Below are positions 13,071 to 15,295 of a DNA stretch of 15,295 nt, piece by piece. Source of the DNA: DATLFS01 sp035540935 (GTDB taxonomy: Bacteria > Actinomycetota > CADDZG01 > WHSQ01); NCBI GenBank assembly GCA_035540935.1, contig DATLFS010000017.1:1-15295 (forward strand), given 5' to 3'. The position numbers were made by a program, and so were the translations under genes. Position 1 is the stretch's first letter. Every line of letters begins with the position of its first letter. Below the pieces are notes generated by a model, which was not told where the DNA came from, searched no databases, and was given only the letters and a program-made list of their open reading frames with translations.

Positions 13071-14501
13071 CTAGAGGGGGACGTTCGAGAGGACGAGGAT
13101 GCGCGGCTCGGTCATCTCCTCCATCGCGTAGCGCAACCCTTCCCGGCCCGCACCGGATTCCTTGCTTCCGCCGTAGGGCATCTGATCGGCCCGGAAGGCG
13201 GAGACGTCGTTCACGATCACGCCGCCGACGACGATCTCGCGGTGCGCCAGCATCGCCAGCTCGAGGTCGCGGGTGAAGAGACCTGCCTGCAAGCCGTAGC
13301 GAGAGTTGTTCACCTCGCGGAGCGCGTCGTCGAACTCGGAGTACGACGAGAGCGTGACCACCGGCCCGAAGATCTCCTCGCACCGGACCTTCATGGAGGG
13401 GGACGTGCCGCCGAGGACCGTCGGAAGGTAGAACGGGTCCTCCCTCTTGCCCCCCACCAGCACCTCGGCACCGCTCTGCACCGCCTCATCGACCCAGGAG
13501 CTGATCCGGTCGAGCGCGTCGCGATCGATCACAGGCCCAACGTCGGTGTCGGCATCGAGCGGGTCGCCCGTCTTCAGCTCGCCCACGTGAGACACGAGCC
13601 GCGCCGCGAGCTCGTCGGACACGCTCTCGTGCACGAGCACGCGCTGCACCGAGATGCACGACTGCCCTGCCTGGTAGTAGCCGCCGAAGGCGATCCGCCG
13701 CGCGGCGAGGTCGAGGTCGGCGTCCGCGTGGACGATGACGCCCGCGTTGCCGCCGAGCTCGAGCGTGACCGCCTTCTTCGGAGCCGAGGCCTTCAGGCCC
13801 CACCCGACCTCGGTCGATCCCGTGAAGGAGATCTTGGCGATGCGGTCGTCCTTCGCCATCTCCCCCGCCTCCGATCCGCCGACCGGCAGCACCGACAGCA
13901 TGGCGGGCGGCAGATCTGTCTCGGCGAAGAGCTCGCCGAGCAACAGGGCTCCCAGAGGGGTCTTCGTGGCGGGCTTGACGACGATCGGCGCGCCGACCGC
14001 GATCGCCGGCGCCATCTTGTGCGCGACGAGGTTGACGGGGAAGTTGAAGGGAGCGATCGCCAGCACCGGTCCGAGGGGGAACCTGCGGACGATGCCGAGC
14101 CGGCTTCCGAGCGAGGCTTCGGTGTCGAGCCGCATCGCCTCCTCGGCGCCGCGCCGCGTCTCCTCCGCGGCCCATCTGAACGTCGATACCGCGCGCGCTG
14201 CCTCCGCCTTCGCCCACTTCAGCGGCTTTCCGCCCTCCCGCGCGATCAGCTCCGCCACCTCGTCGGCGCGCTCCGCCAACCGCCGCGAGATGTGCATCAA
14301 CGCTTCCGCGCGTGCGTGGACCGGAAGCTTCCGCGTCTCCTCGAACGAGGCCGCGGACGCGGCTACCGCCCGCTCTACGTCGTCCGCCGTCGGCGACCCG
14401 ACCCTCGCGACGACGTCCCCGTTGTAGGGGCTCCGGACCTCGAAGGAGTCTTCGCCCTCTTTCCACTCCCCCGCCACCAGATACGGCTTCAGCTCGGCCA
14501 T
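13071..14501 (-). CDS. NAD(P)-dependent aldehyde dehydrogenase (succinate-semialdehyde/lactaldehyde-type)
   Basis: A complete 476-residue ALDH-superfamily enzyme oxidising an aldehyde to the acid. Seen: 'APFNFPVNLVAHK' with the oxyanion Asn153, the cofactor Lys176 in 'APIVVKPATKTP', 'SFTGSTEVG' (225-233), the general base Glu248 in 'TLELGGNAG', the nucleophile Cys282 in 'GQSCISVQRV', and 'EEIFGPVV' in the C-terminal third. All catalytic residues are intact. The family branch looks like the succinate-semialdehyde/lactaldehyde/GapN-like group, but substrate is not readable. ATG 14501 has GGGAG 7 bases upstream. It lies 16 bases after a second ALDH gene, so a two-step route such as aminobutyraldehyde to GABA and then a semialdehyde to succinate is possible; no aminotransferase is in the window to support it. 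Confidence 0.95.
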   Translation of the reverse strand: MAELKPYLVAGEWKEGEDSFEVRSPYNGDVVARVGSPTADDVERAVAASAASFEETRKLPVHARAEALMHISRRLAERADEVAELIAREGGKPLKWAKAEAARAVSTFRWAAEETRRGAEEAMRLDTEASLGSRLGIVRRFPLGPVLAIAPFNFPVNLVAHKMAPAIAVGAPIVVKPATKTPLGALLLGELFAETDLPPAMLSVLPVGGSEAGEMAKDDRIAKISFTGSTEVGWGLKASAPKKAVTLELGGNAGVIVHADADLDLAARRIAFGGYYQAGQSCISVQRVLVHESVSDELAARLVSHVGELKTGDPLDADTDVGPVIDRDALDRISSWVDEAVQSGAEVLVGGKREDPFYLPTVLGGTSPSMKVRCEEIFGPVVTLSSYSEFDDALREVNNSRYGLQAGLFTRDLELAMLAHREIVVGGVIVNDVSAFRADQMPYGGSKESGAGREGLRYAMEEMTEPRILVLSNVPL

Positions 14502-14517
14502 GCGGTCGCTCCCGCGT

Positions 14518-15295
14518 CTACTCGTCGCCGGCGACGACGTAGTACCAGTCTTTGCGCTGTTGCCCGGTGATGTCGGCCATCACGTGCTTCGTCACGGTGT
14601 ACTCCTCGACCGACTCGACGCTCATGTCCTTGCCGAAGCCGGACTGCTTGAAGCCGCCGTGCGGCATCTCCGGCGTCAGCGGGATGTGGTCGTTGATCCA
14701 GACGGTTCCGAAGCGCAGGGCCTTCGAGGCGCGCAGCGACTTGTGGGCGTCGCGGGTCCAGACGCTCGCAGCCAGTCCGTAGCGCACGTCGTTCGCCTTG
14801 GCCAGCACCTCGTCCTCGGTCTCGAAGGGAAGGAGCGTCGGAGCCGGTCCGAAGACCTCGTACTGCACGATCTCGCTCTGTTGGTCGGCGCCGGAGATCA
14901 AGGTCGGTTCGACCCAGTAGCCCCGGTCGAAGCCGTCCGGCACGCCGCCGCCCAGCAAGACCTTCGCCCCTTGCTCGCGCGCACGGTCGATGAACCCGAG
15001 GACGCGCTCTTGTTGCTTTCGGTTGATGAGCGGCCCCATGTCGGTCGTTCGGTCGAGCGGATCGCCGAGGCGGATCTCGGATATGAGATCCCCGACCCGC
15101 GCGATGAATTCGTCCCAGATGGGCCGCTGGACGTAGACCCGGGTGGCCGCCGTGCAGTCCTGCCCCGTGTTGATGAAGGCGCCTGCTATCAGGCCCTGAG
15201 CGGCCGCTTCGAGGTCGGCGTCCTCGAACACGATGAACGGAGCCTTGCCGCCGAGCTCGAAGTGGAGCCTCTTCACCGTAGGAGCGGCGTACTCC
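14518..15295 (-). CDS. Aldehyde dehydrogenase, gamma-aminobutyraldehyde/betaine-aldehyde type, 5' end cut
   Basis: The C-terminal part of a second ALDH; the frame stays open to the window edge (encoding 'EYAAPTVKRLHFELGGK'), so the start and NAD-binding half lie beyond it. Seen: the general-base Glu in 'FELGGKAP' and the nucleophile Cys in 'GQDCTAATRVYV' (codon at 15154-15156), the latter typical of gamma-aminobutyraldehyde dehydrogenases (PatD/Prr). 'EYEVFGPAP'-type motif is present as 'QYEVFGPAP', with 'HGGFKQSGFGKDMSVE' near the end, a strong signature of this ALDH branch. It is first in the series on this strand, 16 bases before the next ALDH. It probably acts in putrescine or related polyamine breakdown; this is inferred from motif resemblance, not proven. 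Confidence 0.92.
   Translation of the reverse strand, partial: EYAAPTVKRLHFELGGKAPFIVFEDADLEAAAQGLIAGAFINTGQDCTAATRVYVQRPIWDEFIARVGDLISEIRLGDPLDRTTDMGPLINRKQQERVLGFIDRAREQGAKVLLGGGVPDGFDRGYWVEPTLISGADQQSEIVQYEVFGPAPTLLPFETEDEVLAKANDVRYGLAASVWTRDAHKSLRASKALRFGTVWINDHIPLTPEMPHGGFKQSGFGKDMSVESVEEYTVTKHVMADITGQQRKDWYYVVAGDE

Noticed and set aside
12654..14570. 638-codon open frame on the + strand opposite the aldehyde dehydrogenase, HExxH and intergenic region
   Set aside because: Arg/Glu/Asp-rich composition with no motif, lying antisense to a gene with intact catalytic residues. Long antisense frames are expected in high-GC DNA.

Overview
The window is high-GC DNA with dense coding on both strands, short overlaps, frequent GTG starts and TANNNT-type -10 boxes. 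Together with the gene set (acetyl-CoA synthetase, LigD-type end-joining proteins as separate genes, GlsB-like membrane protein, secreted L,D-transpeptidase), this points to an actinobacterium or a similar high-GC lineage. No rRNA, tRNA, mobile element, phage gene or CRISPR array was seen, so the class cannot be fixed from this sequence. It reads as ordinary chromosome with one notable DNA-repair operon.

Left part (1-3910, + strand): the 3' part of a short-chain dehydrogenase whose catalytic Tyr and Lys positions hold Ser and Arg; a 45-residue acidic/membrane mini-protein; acetyl-CoA synthetase; and, 16 bases later, an aquaporin-family channel whose second NPA box reads NFA. The last two probably form an acetate-linked operon. 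A DJ-1/PfpI-family gene on the - strand converges on the channel gene, and the two share the four bases CTAG as their stop codons.

Centre (about 4498-8356, + strand): a tight cluster of a stand-alone LigD-type polymerase, a DUF72 (YecE-like) protein, a LigD fusion of 3'-phosphoesterase and ATP-dependent ligase, and a class I methyltransferase. The last three overlap at their ends. This is a split bacterial non-homologous end-joining locus without Ku in the window, with a protein of unknown function placed between the two core enzymes. It is the best candidate here for unexplored biology. A dCMP deaminase gene (- strand) converges on the methyltransferase, again with a shared CTAG stop, and is divergent from a metallophosphoesterase with an unrecognised N-terminal domain.

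Right part (10190-15295): a canonical SDR (- strand), a GlsB/YeaQ-type membrane protein (+ strand), a perfect 12-bp hairpin terminator, then a - strand series. In transcription order this series is an aminobutyraldehyde-dehydrogenase-like protein (cut by the window end), a second aldehyde dehydrogenase, a small HExxH protein and a secreted L,D-transpeptidase. The two aldehyde dehydrogenases could act in polyamine/GABA breakdown. The transpeptidase has its own ribosome site and belongs to cell-wall crosslinking.
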